DNA from: Bryopsis sp. KO-2023 | Taxonomy: Eukaryota; Chlorophyta; Ulvophyceae; Bryopsidales; Bryopsidaceae | Assembly: GCA_030272585.1 (NCBI GenBank) | Contig: BSYQ01000004.1 | Coordinates: forward strand, 7,254,001 to 7,318,000 | Direction of reading: 5' to 3' | Length of the DNA: 64,000 nt | Program-made: the position numbers and the translations under genes | Part shown: positions 10,444-22,006 of the stretch, piece by piece | Layout: each line of letters begins with the position of its first letter | Numbering within the stretch: position 1 is the stretch's first letter | The notes under the pieces: model-generated | Told to the model about the DNA's origin: nothing | Seen by the model: only the letters and a program-made list of their open reading frames with translations | Databases searched by the model: none

Positions 10444-10649
10444 AAAAACAAGAGGTGCCCGAAGAGTATTCATGTTCACATTTATGGTGTGTTACTGTAG
10501 TGCCCCAAGCGGCTTCACTGCAATCACTAATCGTTTTCTGACCCCCTTTCTCGACTTTCAACTAAAGAACAGATCTCACTGAATTTCCCACCTCCTCCCT
10601 TCCGTCCCACCTATGCATAAACTACTTGTTTTGCAACAATTGAACATTT
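10444..10649 (-). repeat. split direct repeat A1 (proximal end of the PAT element)
   Basis: 206 bases matching A2 at 5935-6140. It is the 5' end of the element on the minus strand and probably carries its promoter. The last TTT (10647-10649) corresponds to the TTT at the other end. Confidence 0.88.
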
Positions 10650-10837
10650 TCTGAACAGCAGCGACACAGTCATTGAACGCAAACGTCTTGTTTCAATCAT
10701 CGTTAGATTGTTCCGCCGTCATTACCCAACACAAACAGTGCCATTCGCTGTTTAATCCAATTCCTCCCAGCGCCCGCCCATGATCAGAAAACACCAAATT
10801 TGCTGGACACTGAGGGAAACTGTGAGCGCGCGTTGCA

Positions 10838-13775
10838 ATGGATCGGGGCGATCAGGATGCCTATGCAAACGTGAGTGGCGAGCAAGTTTTGTCGATTTCA
10901 TAGTGTGTTGGAGTGGGGATGGATGGAAAAATATCCCTCCAGTGTTGTTTGCCCAGATTTGATTTATCTGGATATTTGGCACAGTGAAATGCTCTTGACC
11001 ACAATTGAAATATAAGCTGTGTGGAAAGGAAATAGATTAAGTTAAGTTTGATGCGATTGAATTGGTGGGAGGGTAGCTGTATTTCCAGTTGTATCCAAGA
11101 ATTGTCAGTTGGTGAGGTGTTCTTTAGCCCTTTTTCCTCTTGATTTTCCTGGAGGTGGAAATCCAAGGAAAAAAAAAATCGGAAACCACTCATGTGGTTT
11201 TTCTGTTTGTTTCAAGTTGCAAGGATGGAAAGAATTAAGCACTATGAAAAATTTTTGAGAAAAAAAAGTAGAAAGAAAATTGTGTGTGGAGTCTCCTCTT
11301 CAACCCAGTCAGTCTGACTATGAGTTTTAGCCTTGATAAGAAGCTCTAGTCGAAATTCCGTGTGAAATTCCAATGGCATTGATTTTTTGAGCGGGCCCTC
11401 CGCTGCAGTTTGCTGTTCCTCACTCCTATCAAGACTGGGCATCTTTACCCGGGTCTGTCTTGGTTTCCTTGATCAAACACATGGAGAAAACGAAATCCTA
11501 TCGAGGGGTGCATTCCATGCTGGCAGTTTGCAAGGCTTGGCATGCAGAGATCACAAACAACTTGGAAGCCCTGCATTTAAATTTTGTTATCGGCCTGCCA
11601 GCCCTCGGCCGAGAATTCAAAAGAGTGAGAAAGTTGGATTTGGAAAGAGTGACGGTGGGCCCTGGGCTGGAGGGAATTTCGAATTTCACGAATTTACGAA
11701 TTCTGGAATTGAATGGGGCTGGTAGGAGGGGGTGGAACGGAGTGGATGATGGAAGCATTGTCCGGGTAGGGCTGGACTTCTCCATGTTTTTGTGTTTTTT
11801 GGTCTATTTTTCAAATTCATTCTTTTGTTGCAGAAAATGCAACTGCACTCCCCCTCTCTCCACACACACACACACACATATTGTTTTTTAGCGAGGAATT
11901 ATAGAATGAGAATGAAAGTTTTCGTTTTTTGGGAATGCATTGAATGGAAAGAACTGCTTTTGAACTTGATTGCTGAAGGGTAATTATTGGCCCTCAGTTG
12001 AGGAAAATTTTCCTGAAAACTTTTCACTTTTTTGAACATTTTGAAAAAATCTCGGATAGGGATATTGGTTTGCATCAGAGTGTTCAATATCATCTTAATG
12101 CAACCTTGTTCAGGAATGCATGCATTTGCCGCATCTCTCTCGACTGGAAGGCTTGGTATGCAAGGGGGGCCTCCCAAAGGACATCACCAACCTCACATCG
12201 CTGGTCCGCTTAAGCTTCCATCGATTCTCCGAAATCCAACTCCAGGGCAGCACCCTTGGCCTCCAGAGTTTGCCCCTCCTGAAAAGCCTGGAGTCCCTCA
12301 CCATCGCAAAATCTACCATCATGACCGGGTTCGTCAACCTGTGTGGGTGCATGCAATTGACCTCGCTCACTGTGGATTCCTGTGGGCGCATCCCAGCTTC
12401 CAACATCCATCCGCCCCCCAATCTTAGAGCCCTCGTGGCGATGCACAGTGATGTGGGCTTTGATTGCCTGGCTGGACTGACGGGACTGACAAGGGTGGAA
12501 AGTTTACCCCAGCATTACGGTTTCGCAGAGGTCCCCCAAGTCTCGACGCTGGAGCATCTTGGGTTGTATGCCCCAGGGTTTACTTTCCGCCGGGAAGACA
12601 TGGGGGTCACGATGCATAATCTGACTAGACTGGATGCTCTGTATGCACGAGGCTTGATTGAGGCGGATATCCTGGACCACGTATCTTTCCCTATGCTGAA
12701 GAGGCTGTCAGTGTGCGCTGGAAACATCGAGGATGAGGATTTCCAGAATTTGACTTGCTTGACAGGACTGGAGAGCCTCACGGTCAATGTATCGAGCCAC
12801 AGGCTGTCCAGATATGGGCCCATGTGTTTGATGGAGCTCTTTGGGCTGAGTAGACTGGTGTTCTACCCCAGCGTGGAGGGGCTGGACAAAGACTGTGTTT
12901 GTCGGTTGTTCCTGGCACTCCCCAATTTGTGCAGCTTCACGTTGGACTTCATGGATGTTGTGCAGGTGGCCGGGGATGAATTACGTCAAGCCCCAGAGAA
13001 TTTCCCCATTTTCTGTGGGACGGGCGAAATTGGCAATCCGAAATCCCCTGAGGAAAGCAAGATCGGTGGGGTACCTCTGCGGCTGAAGGGGGAAGGGCCC
13101 TTGTTGTGCGATCAATGTGGCTCTGGGATGATTCTGTTATTCCAGTTGAATTACCAAGATTTGCCGGAACAGGCCCGAGGTCGATTCGGGAGGAATGTGG
13201 TCCAATTTTTGGCTTGCCCTGCCTGTCCATGCACCGTGAAGCTAAGGGTGCTAACTAGGAGGGCGATCGATGGCCGGGGTTACACCATGGAAGCTCCGGG
13301 GCATGTTCTCCCCTGGGGGGGTGCAAAGCTCTGTGGACTCCGCCCCATTTGCATATCACGATGGAGCCCACAGCAAGACCTCAACCTCCAGTTTTCGCCC
13401 AAAACCGTCCAAAAGTTGGCGGAGAAATACGATATCGATCGGATGCTGTGGGATGGGGCACCAGTGAAGCAAGGGCAGTTTCCAGGGGGCTCATGCCAGT
13501 ACGGGGTGTTTTCGGTGGGGGGAAAACGGTCTGGCCACAGCAGGGAGCATCTGGCTTGTCGAGTGTGTAACAGTGACATGGATTTGATGGCTGCCAATGT
13601 GAGGATTCCAAGGCCTGCGGATGCAGGGGACTGTAGGTTTTTGGAGGGAGCGTTCAGCTCTTATTTGGATTTGATTGTGTATTGCTGTCCGTTTCACATG
13701 GATCAAACGATTTGGAGGTTCCACAGGCCTCCCTATGATGTGACTCATTATGGGGAAATCGTTGATATCGTTTGA
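10838..13775 (+). CDS. F-box/leucine-rich-repeat protein with C-terminal zinc-ribbon (PDCD2/YwqG-like) domain
   Basis: Three exons, 10838-10870, 11409-11765 and 12114-13775, join in phase 0 to give about 683 residues. An F-box (about residues 20-65: DWASLPGSVLVSLIKHMEK, then LAVCKAWHAEI) would bind Skp1 and make this a substrate adaptor of an SCF ubiquitin ligase. About 350 residues of irregular leucine-rich repeats follow (for example LTSLVRLSFHRF, LTGLESLTVN). From about residue 445 there is a different domain: SKIGGVPLRL, a CDQC knuckle, LLFQLNYQDLP, CPAC, and later CRVC and CC pairs. This KIGG..CxxC..Q..CxxC order resembles the N-terminal zinc region of PDCD2/TSR4 and the bacterial YwqG (DUF1963) type. 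That link is by eye only. The start ATG opens an 11-codon first exon with a GTGAGT donor. Confidence 0.8.
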
Positions 13776-14725
13776 AACATTTTCTTCCACCACTTGATAT
13801 TGGGTTTGGTTCAATTATTGTACAAGATGGTTATTTTGACCAAAATGTATTCTATTTCAGGCTTGCTTGATTTTTTGTTTTGAGTTTTGAACTTTTTTTT
13901 ATATGAATGGATTAAGGAATAGGCCAATGTCCATGGATGGGCGGGCTGCGTTTTGTTGGAGGGTGCAAAAATAAATGCTGCCGGCCATTTTCAGTTCAAG
14001 TTGTAGGTCAGCAATGTAATCAGTGTAATATTTGTACAGGTTTTTCATTTCTTCTTGCTTGGATTGCTTTTTGGAATAAAGGGCCCCACAGTGGCTTTGG
14101 TATTTTTTCATTCTTGACAATACAAAAAAAAAAATTGTGTTATGTTTTGTTTTTAGTGATGATGCAGTGGCTTTTCCTTGGGGCTGTTGCAACAAAAAAA
14201 ATAAAATTGACAAATGGTTTCAAAGAAAATATGTAGGGCTGATAGTTGCTGTCAAATTAGGGCGATAGGCGACAGACTTTCTTTTGTACAAACGTCTTCC
14301 CTAATGCACCAGACTTCAAGCTGTTCTATCTATTTTATGAATTTTTTTGTGAGTTAGTCAGTTTGATGCTAACAAACAAAGTTGCATCTTGGCCAGAAAA
14401 GGGTGTCCTCTTCACCAAATGACTTCAGCAAACCTTTCTGAAAATCACTAACATTACAGTCGGTTGTCACTTGCTACAAGATACAACAAACCCCATCGTT
14501 GAAAATTGAGTAAGACTTTAGGTTGTGGAACACATTTTTTGCTGTACAATCCAGCAACCATGGGTCCTATGACCTCCCCCAGCAACAAAACATTTCTTCT
14601 CAGTCACTATCTATCAGTTCTTTTTCTTCTCGTGGAAAACAGTTCACAGTGTGAACTTCACACTGACCTAATTGATTTGATTTAATTCTTCTCAAGAGAA
14701 AATCCTGCTGATGGATATGGAGAGC
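13776..14725. other. intergenic region between convergent genes
   Basis: AT-rich 3' flanks of the F-box gene (+) and the hydrolase gene (-). Nothing else is supported. Short frames on both strands are low complexity. Confidence 0.5.
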
Positions 14726-16066
14726 CTAAAATTCATCAACAAAAAACTTGGCAACCCGCTCAGAGACTGCTTCGGGCTGCCCCGTCGCGTTTTTGATCAA
14801 TTCCACGATGCCTGCGATCAACAAAGTGGAAACCACTGCGAAGCCGCACCCCCATTCCAACCATGGCTTTTCAGACACAACACCATAGGCGTAAGCTATG
14901 GCAGCCAGGGCCAGTTCGAAGCGCAGTCCAGATAGAAACAATCTACCAGCCAACAGCCCTGGAAACTCTTCCAATGTGGTCAAAAACGCCTCGCGGCTGT
15001 CGTCTTCCTTGTAAATACCACCCACGATATCTTCCAGTGGAAAGTCGATAAAGTCTTGGTACATTGTGTGCAGCCCGAGCCTGGTAAACTCGTAGTCGAC
15101 CGTGCCTTCCCCAAACGCCGTTGTGAGAGGCGTAACAATTTCACGTTTGATGTCCCTCGCTTTTGCATATGGATCCAAACCTCCAGCCAACACCAGCACT
15201 CTACGTTTCGATGCTTGGAACTTCTCGCTGGCAATGACTTCCGCTGGCTCGAACCCCTCTGTTAACGCTGGTGTTGGGGCCATCGTGACGATTGACTTGG
15301 CCTGAGGAAATAGTGCTGCAAGCGAATACGTCATTCCCCCACCCATCGAATGGCCGAGAATCCCAACCGGTGCGTCTCCTTGAGGCAAATACGGTTGCAG
15401 CTCGGACGAAGAATTGTTGATCACATGCTCCATCCAAAACGCCCCATCGTCAAGCAGATTGCTTTGCAATCGGCTTTTGCTGGTGGCGGTGGTGGATGTC
15501 ATCGGCACCAGTGCAACGACCCCTGCGGCTGCACACCTCTCCAACAGACTCGTGTACGCCTCCGGAGTTTGTGCGAATCCCGAAAGAAATACGACTGTGC
15601 CGATACGATCAACCACATCCACTGCGCTGAACACGATGCACTCCCTATCATCGATGCGAACGACCTGGCCTTCTTCAAAAATTTCGTGACTGGGAAGGGG
15701 TTGCACATTGGCGTCTGGTGTCGTAGGAGAAACTGCCATGCATTTCATCAGGCGGTGCGAACTCTCCAGCCACCTCGATAAGTCTCGGGGGCGACCTGGT
15801 GCTACTGAGCGGGGACGTCTGGACGAGCTGGGCCGATCGGTTGGAGCGGCAAACGCCTTCGGTGGAGCAACAGCGCTCGGGAGCAGCTTTGTTGTGTACA
15901 TTTCTGTGCGAACGAGACAGACACAAGTTCTCAACGATCTGAGCTGGCAGACAGCAAGCAAACGGCTCGTTAGAGGGGACGATACTTTCCTTGCCTGAGA
16001 TCCCTCAGGGGAGAGATACGGAACGGGACGGAAGGGATCGTACCGTGATATTATGTTAGTCGACAC
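14726..16066 (-). CDS. chlorophyllase-like alpha/beta hydrolase, probably plastid-targeted, with C-terminal membrane segments
   Basis: Intronless, 446 residues from the first ATG. The nucleophile elbow is GHSMGGG (serine about 240). The acid is in VLAGGLDPYA (aspartate about 298) and the base in RLGLHTMYQDF (histidine about 333). The oxyanion region is VVFLSGFAQTPEAY. This order and spacing match the chlorophyllase/PET-hydrolase-like branch of esterases; true chlorophyllases usually have GHSRGG, so the substrate is uncertain. Residues about 56-105 are rich in serine, proline and arginine with few acids, like a plastid transit peptide. Met56 (15901) may therefore be the real start. After the hydrolase fold come two hydrophobic stretches (about residues 380-430), a C-terminal membrane hairpin that plain chlorophyllases lack. 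Confidence 0.78.
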   Translation of the reverse strand: MSTNIISRYDPFRPVPYLSPEGSQARKVSSPLTSRLLAVCQLRSLRTCVCLVRTEMYTTKLLPSAVAPPKAFAAPTDRPSSSRRPRSVAPGRPRDLSRWLESSHRLMKCMAVSPTTPDANVQPLPSHEIFEEGQVVRIDDRECIVFSAVDVVDRIGTVVFLSGFAQTPEAYTSLLERCAAAGVVALVPMTSTTATSKSRLQSNLLDDGAFWMEHVINNSSSELQPYLPQGDAPVGILGHSMGGGMTYSLAALFPQAKSIVTMAPTPALTEGFEPAEVIASEKFQASKRRVLVLAGGLDPYAKARDIKREIVTPLTTAFGEGTVDYEFTRLGLHTMYQDFIDFPLEDIVGGIYKEDDSREAFLTTLEEFPGLLAGRLFLSGLRFELALAAIAYAYGVVSEKPWLEWGCGFAVVSTLLIAGIVELIKNATGQPEAVSERVAKFFVDEF

Positions 16067-17368
16067 GTCTCGAACCCAGGGGACAAAGCCAACGCTCTAG
16101 TTTAAGAGGATAGGCCAACAGACGAAAGCGATGGCAAAAATACGTTGCGCTGCTAGGAAACAGCGAGCAGTCTAAATGTCCAACCCACAAACACAGAGAA
16201 CGTAGAGACCTATAGATCTACAGATGATACTTTAGCAGAGCAGCCTAAGTACGTACAGCCATCGCACGCTCTACGTCAGTCATATTCACTAGAACCCTCA
16301 CACTTCAGCGTGACCAATCGGATTGGATGAACACCCAGATACGCACCCAGATACTCACCCCGTGTCCATCAAGAGTAACGGCCGTCGTTGGACATGCGCG
16401 AGCAGCGCCCGCCAACGTTGATTGTTGCACAGGATGAGCAATTGCAGCATCACTCACCAAAGGCTTACTATGGTACGCTCCGCATGTATTTTTTGGTTTA
16501 GGTTTGGTTTACTATGCTACAAAAGAAGTATTAACACATCCATGGGGTTGGAATGGTTTCAGGCACCCCGAGCAGCCTGCAGCCGTCATACAAAGTACGA
16601 CATCGCCAAGTTCTGAGTTCCGTTCAACTGCAAGGTAGCTTCCTATCCGTCGACTTCCCCCTTCCCTTTTCAGTCGCCCTCGACAGGATGTTTGCACGAG
16701 GTTTTGCCTTTCTCAGTGGGTGCTGCAGTGTTTCAGATTGTCCCTGTTGTGAATGGAGAGTATTGAAGGTGGGTGCAAAACTGCGCAGTCTCTCTTCGAA
16801 GAGGGCGAGTTGCCACCCTGAAAGTCGTGACTTGTGTAGACAAGAACCGCAGCACGTGTTTTGTGTTTCGAGTTCTAGTTTGGCTGCGCTGTTGCGGTAT
16901 TTCTTGACTATGGCATCACGGACGCCACAAGGGCGTTTTCTTGAGACAGACGAAATGCTGTGCCACTCTAGTCGCAATAAACAAGACAAACCAAACCAAA
17001 ATATTGCTTGCGCCGAAGCGCTTGAGATGGGGGTAATCCATACGTACGCGACCCTACCTCCCCCCCCCCAGAAGTGGTGATGGTGTCGCCATATCTCCAG
17101 ACCAATCATCGAGAGATCTCCTTGTGGGGCGGGGAAACAGAAGCGCACCCCTTTTTGTAACAAAACGTCACATCATAGTGCTGTCCCCGATATGTATGGG
17201 TTTTATGGTAATCCCAACGCAAAAGAAAATCTGAATCATTACAGTAAAAAAGATGTCATTTCTTCCTGAAAACTGTTTCAACGAAAAGGATCGATTTTTA
17301 AAAACCTCCAATCCAACTCCTTTTTTTTTTTTTTTTCCCGACCCTATTCTGTTGTTTTTGCAGCCCAA
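16067..17368. other. intergenic region between divergent genes, possible promoters
   Basis: No gene supported. Both strands have open stretches in 16420-17160 without convincing splice pairs. It lies between the 5' ends of the hydrolase (-) and SPFH (+) genes, so promoters of both are expected here. A long T tract at about 17321-17337 precedes the first SPFH exon. Confidence 0.4.
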
Positions 17369-19613
17369 ATGTCAAACAGCACAGCTCTTTTGGGCGATAA
17401 CAGCCCGACCAACGGTTGGCTGAATGGCTGCAATCTTCATCCTGCATGCCTTCCTCCCAAATGTGAATTCTGGTTGGATAAAATTTGATGTGCTGTTTTT
17501 TGCAGTCGCCGGAGCAACTTTGCCTCCAAAAAATCGAGCCGACGCTGGTAATTGAATTCACCCATGTGTTTTTTTTTTCCTTCAGGAATGTATCTGTTGA
17601 CGGTGAAATAACCCATGTCTTGTGTAAATGTTTGATATGACAACTCTGGTTTTTTTGCTATGTTGCAGTCCGAATGTTGTGTGGTGAAAGCAATCGGCGT
17701 GAATATTTTCGCTGGTCAAAATGGATATGCGTAAGAAGAAAAAGATGAAAAGAAGAAAAACATTAGAGAAAGATTACTCATTATTTCCTCACTTCAATTT
17801 TATTTTTTTATTCAATTATTTTCATTTAATTATTTTTTTCCGCCGAAAAACCAACCAGTTTCATGGGGTTGGATGGCATCTCGTGAAGTTTTGCTGTAAT
17901 GAACCTCAATCGATTCTGAACGCTCTTTTCTACTATTCTATGAACTTTTGTTTTCGATTGTTCTTGACGAATACTCGGCTCAAATTTTGAAATTCCAACC
18001 TCCTCTGTCATTTCGTCAAGCTTCTCTGAATATTTTTCAAATATGTAATTGTTTGCAGGGTGTCTGCTTGCCCATCGGATTTCTGCTGGTTGTGATTCTC
18101 GTCCCCCTGTCCCTATCCAGTGTCGAATACTACGAATATGGATTAATTAGAAAGAGGAGCTCCGGAAAAATGCTTTTGGAAAAGGGGGTGTATGATGCTG
18201 GTCGATATTCTCTGGGCCCCGATCGAACTTTCAAAAAATTCCAAGCGGATGCCCACTACCTGAATTTCGATGAATTGAGTGTGTTTTCTTCTGCAAAACT
18301 GGAAACGTTGTTGGGCATCCGGATAGTATATTTTTTGCGGAAGGAGGAGCTCGTCGAACTTCACAATACATTTGATAGGAGCTATCGTCCTGTGGTGAGT
18401 AATAGGGAAAAAAAAAGCCCACGCAAAAATCGGACGTTTGTTTTGGGTGCTTCTTTTAGTTATGTCGATTGTTTACACATGTGCTGAAAATCGACATGGA
18501 TGCTTCCTTAATCAAATAGTGTACTTGCATTTCTGTAATATGTATCTGTATATTTTTTCCGAATACAGGTTAATTAATTTTGTTCGATGCATTATTCTGC
18601 CAAATTGTGCTGCTGCATAAATTCACCTACGTAAATTCTCAATTCCGCTAAAGTCACTGTTGGTGTTTTTGAAATTGTTTGAAAGGTGCAAGGCCAGATT
18701 ATCGGAGCCATCAAAAACGCATCTCCACAATTCTCGACAACCGCTTTTTTCCAAAAGCGGCGAACCATAGAAAAAGCTCTTCTGCAAGCTGTCAGAAACG
18801 CCACCGAATCAGTCTTCGTGGATGTTGCCAGACTGTGAGTCTCCTGAATACAAAAAAAAAGCTGTACAATATGTTCTAGAAGCAAGCAGATATTTTTGCG
18901 GAAAAGAAAAAAAAAATCCTGCACTTGGATACTTCTTTAAATAGGAATTTAACAGCAAAATCAAACTCCTATTTATATATGTAGTGTTGGCCACTCCAGT
19001 TAGTTGTGTCACATTTTTTATGGCTGATTTAAGGACAGTTTATTTTATTTTTATTTTTTTTGCTTATGATTAAAAAAGGATGCTTCTTCGAGTGGAGATA
19101 CCTGACAAGATTAAAGACAGACAACTCAACGTTGCAATCCAATTGGAGGACAACGCAAAAGAAGAATTTATGCAAAGAAGCCAGCTCATTCGACAAAACA
19201 CTTCGTTTCTAGTCAACGAAATCGAAAACAAAGCAAATATCGTAAAGGAGAAAGCAAGATCCGAAGCCAAGCTTTTGGTAGGTTTTCTACAGTGGTTTTA
19301 TCCAATTCGACGAGATTGTTCCCCTTTTTGATGTTTATGATACACTGTTTAGTTCTGTTTTTTTGATACGCTGTGTTTTTTTTTTTTCATACCACAGACT
19401 GAGAAGGCCAAAGCAGACTCTGCCTTTTTGGTGGAAGAAGCTAGGTTCAAGGGGTTGAGTTCCCTGTTTGACGCTCTCAATATCAGCACTCCGAAGGACA
19501 AAACCACCCTGGATTTCTTGAAGGCCCTGGAAGCCAACGACAAAGCTGGAGTGTACTTCAATTTCAACAATTTGTTTATAACATCTCCCCAGCTGAACCC
19601 ACCTCCCCAATAG
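17369..19613 (+). CDS. SPFH/Band-7 (prohibitin/flotillin superfamily) membrane protein
   Basis: Seven exons in consistent phase: 17369-17462, 17506-17547, 17669-17730, 18059-18394, 18686-18834, 19079-19277 and 19398-19613, about 365 residues. An N-terminal soluble part of about 65 residues leads to one membrane segment (ICGVCLPIGFLLVVILVPL). The Band-7 domain follows, from VEYYEYGLIRKRSSG through GVYDAGRYSLGPD and LETLLGIRIVYFLRKEEL to LQAVRNATESVFVDVARLML. An alanine/glutamate/lysine-rich helix (ENKANIVKEKARSEAKLL, TEKAKADSAFLVEE) then gives the usual coiled-coil oligomerisation tail. SPFH proteins form ring or cage microdomains on membranes; the compartment cannot be told here. The three N-terminal exons are short and rest on phase matching, so they are less certain than the rest. 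Confidence 0.8.
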
Positions 19614-20235
19614 GCTCTCTTTTTTTTCGTTTTCTTTGGAAGAAAAATTTCCATATGTGGCTGTGTCAGGGAAGCCTTTCCTTCTTTTTCTCTTTTTTTA
19701 TCTTCAGAGCACAACTAGATGCATTAATGCATTTTAGTTTTAGTTTTAGTGCGTTTTAGTTTTGCGCATTCAAAATTCAACATGAACACCTTAGGTTGAT
19801 TTGGTGGACTGCAAAGGACACGCACTTTTTTTGGTGTGGGTGGGTGGGGGGGGGGACTACTAACTTAGCTCTGCTGCAGAGATGCTTTAAATTTTCTATC
19901 TGAAGATGAGAGGCTTGGATTGTACATTGCGTTTTTGTAACATATTTGCAGTATGTTGAAAACAGTCTGATTTGGCGGGGCTGATGCCACAACTTTAAGG
20001 AAATTCTGATTTGTTGCAAGATAATCTTGAGGGAGTTAACCCCATTCATATAGATGCACTTTCCCAAGTGTCCTCTAAGTTGAAAAACGATCAAACTGCA
20101 TTAAATGCACCAAATCCAACTCAACGCCTGTGTTCTCAAGTAACGCTCGCTTTGCCAGATTCAGATTCCCAGATCGCCTCACTATCTTGTCGACTCTCTG
20201 GCACCTTCAATCAAGAATGGCCCAGAAACAAAGTT

Positions 20236-22006
20236 ATGGCTTCGCTCGGCTCGCTTCGCTTTGGCAGTCGCTCGCTGCAGTCTGCCAAAGACGCAAGGTC
20301 CGAATTTTCGAGTCAGCGTCAAGGCCGCCAATGCTTGAATGTCGCGAGACAGCGGCAAAACTGGTCGTGGGGGGTGACTTCACTTCGGGAAAGGCGTCGT
20401 TTGCTCTGCGCTGCGACGTCTGAGATCGAATTGGACGAGTTCGAGACCTTCGTTCTGGATCTACAGAAGCGTATCGTGTCGCAAGGGCAGCTTCTGAACG
20501 ACGATGGGAGCGAGTTTTGTGAGGATAAGTGGGACAGGCCTGCGGGCTCTGGTTTCGGAATTACGCGGGTTCTGGAGGGGGGCAAGTTGCTGGAAAAGGC
20601 GGCGGTGAATGTGTCGATCATACGGGGGACGTTGACGCCCGAAAGGGCGAAGTCGATGAGCTCCCGAGGAAGGAAAATTGACCCTGCTGGTGAGTATATT
20701 TATTTTTTCGATTCTTGTTTTGTATTTTCGAGTCCCTTTTTTTTAGCTTAGCTGATTCGATCCTTTTTTGGTACCAACTCGTAGTGACGATTTGTCATGT
20801 CTCAGAAAATCAAGAAAAAAATTTAAATGAATGGAAGAATAATAACTAGAAGAGTAAATCTGTCTTTTAGTTAATTTGTTTTTTTTGAGTTAAGTGTGCA
20901 CATGATGGTGGTCCTCCACATTTCTTTTCTCCCTTTAGTTTCTCTTTCATTGATCCAAACTTCGAAAAAAATATCAGCAATGAAGGGGACTGGAAAAAAC
21001 AACACAAAATTCGAAATTTTGGATTTTGGAGATGGGTAGATGGAGGTGCTCAGAAATATTTTTCAGGCTTCCCAAACACAGAGAATTTTCAAAAACTGGA
21101 GATTTCCAGTTTTGCAATGGAAAACAAGTTACATGAGAAGAGAGGTAGCATTCAGAATCACATTTCAGTAATTTTTTATTTTATTTTTTTGTTCGGCAGG
21201 TGGGCAACCCTATTCTGCAGCAGCCCTATCCCTTGTTTTCCATTCAGCCCATCCTTTCATTCCGACATTGAGGGCCGACATCCGAAGGTTTCAAGTGGAT
21301 GGTATGGGTTGGTTCGGAGGGGGTGCCGATTTGACACCTTTTTACATAATCGAAAGGGATGCCAAAGAATTTCATACAACTTGGAAAGGTGAGCCCACAC
21401 ATATGCATCGGCCAGCTGTTTTGCACCCCCCCCTCCAGAAAAAATTTATAATTCTGAACTTTAGCCACCCCTGAAAGTCATCAGGGCTTATCGTTTTATT
21501 ATGAACAAGCAAAATAGGTTTTATTTATTTATTTTTGAAATGCAGATCTTTGTGATGGCTACTCGGAAGACCTCTACCCCCGTTTCAAAACCTGGTGCGA
21601 CGAGTATTTCCACATCCCAGCTCGGAAAGAGCATCGAGGCATTGGGGGAATATTTTTCGACGATCTGGACCCCACCGAGGAAAACTACGATGTGGAATCA
21701 TTGGTCAAAGAAGTCGGCCAACTCATCGTACCCTCCTGGTCCAAAATAGCCACCAGAAACAGAGAAATTGAATTTGAGCAGCGTCACAGAGATTGGCAAA
21801 TTTTGAGGAGGGGAAGATACCTGGAATTCAATCTGTTATACGACAGGGGGGTTCGCTTTGGGCTGCAGGGTGGCAGGATTGAGTCGATTATGGTTTCGGC
21901 CCCTCCCCTGGTGTCTTGGAAATACAATGTTGAACCTGAAAAGGGTTCCCCAGAGCAAGAATTGATAGATGTCCTGGAAAAGCCCAGAGACTGGGCGAAT
22001 CTTTAG
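20236..22006 (+). CDS. CPOX: oxygen-dependent coproporphyrinogen III oxidase (HemF/CPOX type)
   Basis: It converts coproporphyrinogen III to protoporphyrinogen IX with O2, decarboxylating two propionates, in haem and chlorophyll synthesis. Exons 20236-20689, 21200-21388 and 21546-22006 join in phase to 367 residues. Family signatures in order: DRPAGSGFGITRVLEGGKLL, EKAAVNVSIIRG, HPFIPTLRADIRRFQ, MGWFGGGADLTPFY, a second acidic box HRGIGGIFFDDLD, and near the C-terminus YLEFNLLYDRGVRFGL and ESIMVSAPPLVSWKY. The first 60 or so residues (MASLGSLRFGSRSLQSAKD...) are serine- and arginine-rich with few acids, as in plastid transit peptides. The start is the ATG beginning that stretch; the frame stays open upstream, so a longer N-terminus is possible. 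Confidence 0.95.

Larger units (their letters stand above)
5761..10649 (-). mobile_element. PAT/DIRS-type tyrosine-recombinase retrotransposon with split direct repeats
   Basis: The element is 4.9 kb and is read on the minus strand as A1 (10649-10444), gag, RT-RNase H, tyrosine recombinase, B1 (6204-6138), A2 (6140-5935), B2 (5827-5761). This A1-ORFs-B1A2-B2 order is the split-direct-repeat layout of PAT and Ngaro elements in the DIRS order. Such elements replicate through a circular DNA and insert by a tyrosine recombinase, so no target duplication is expected and none is visible. A and B copies look nearly identical by eye and all three reading frames are open, which suggests recent movement. 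No methyltransferase-domain frame of classical DIRS1 type was noticed. It sits between the METTL4-like and F-box genes and breaks neither. Confidence 0.9.
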
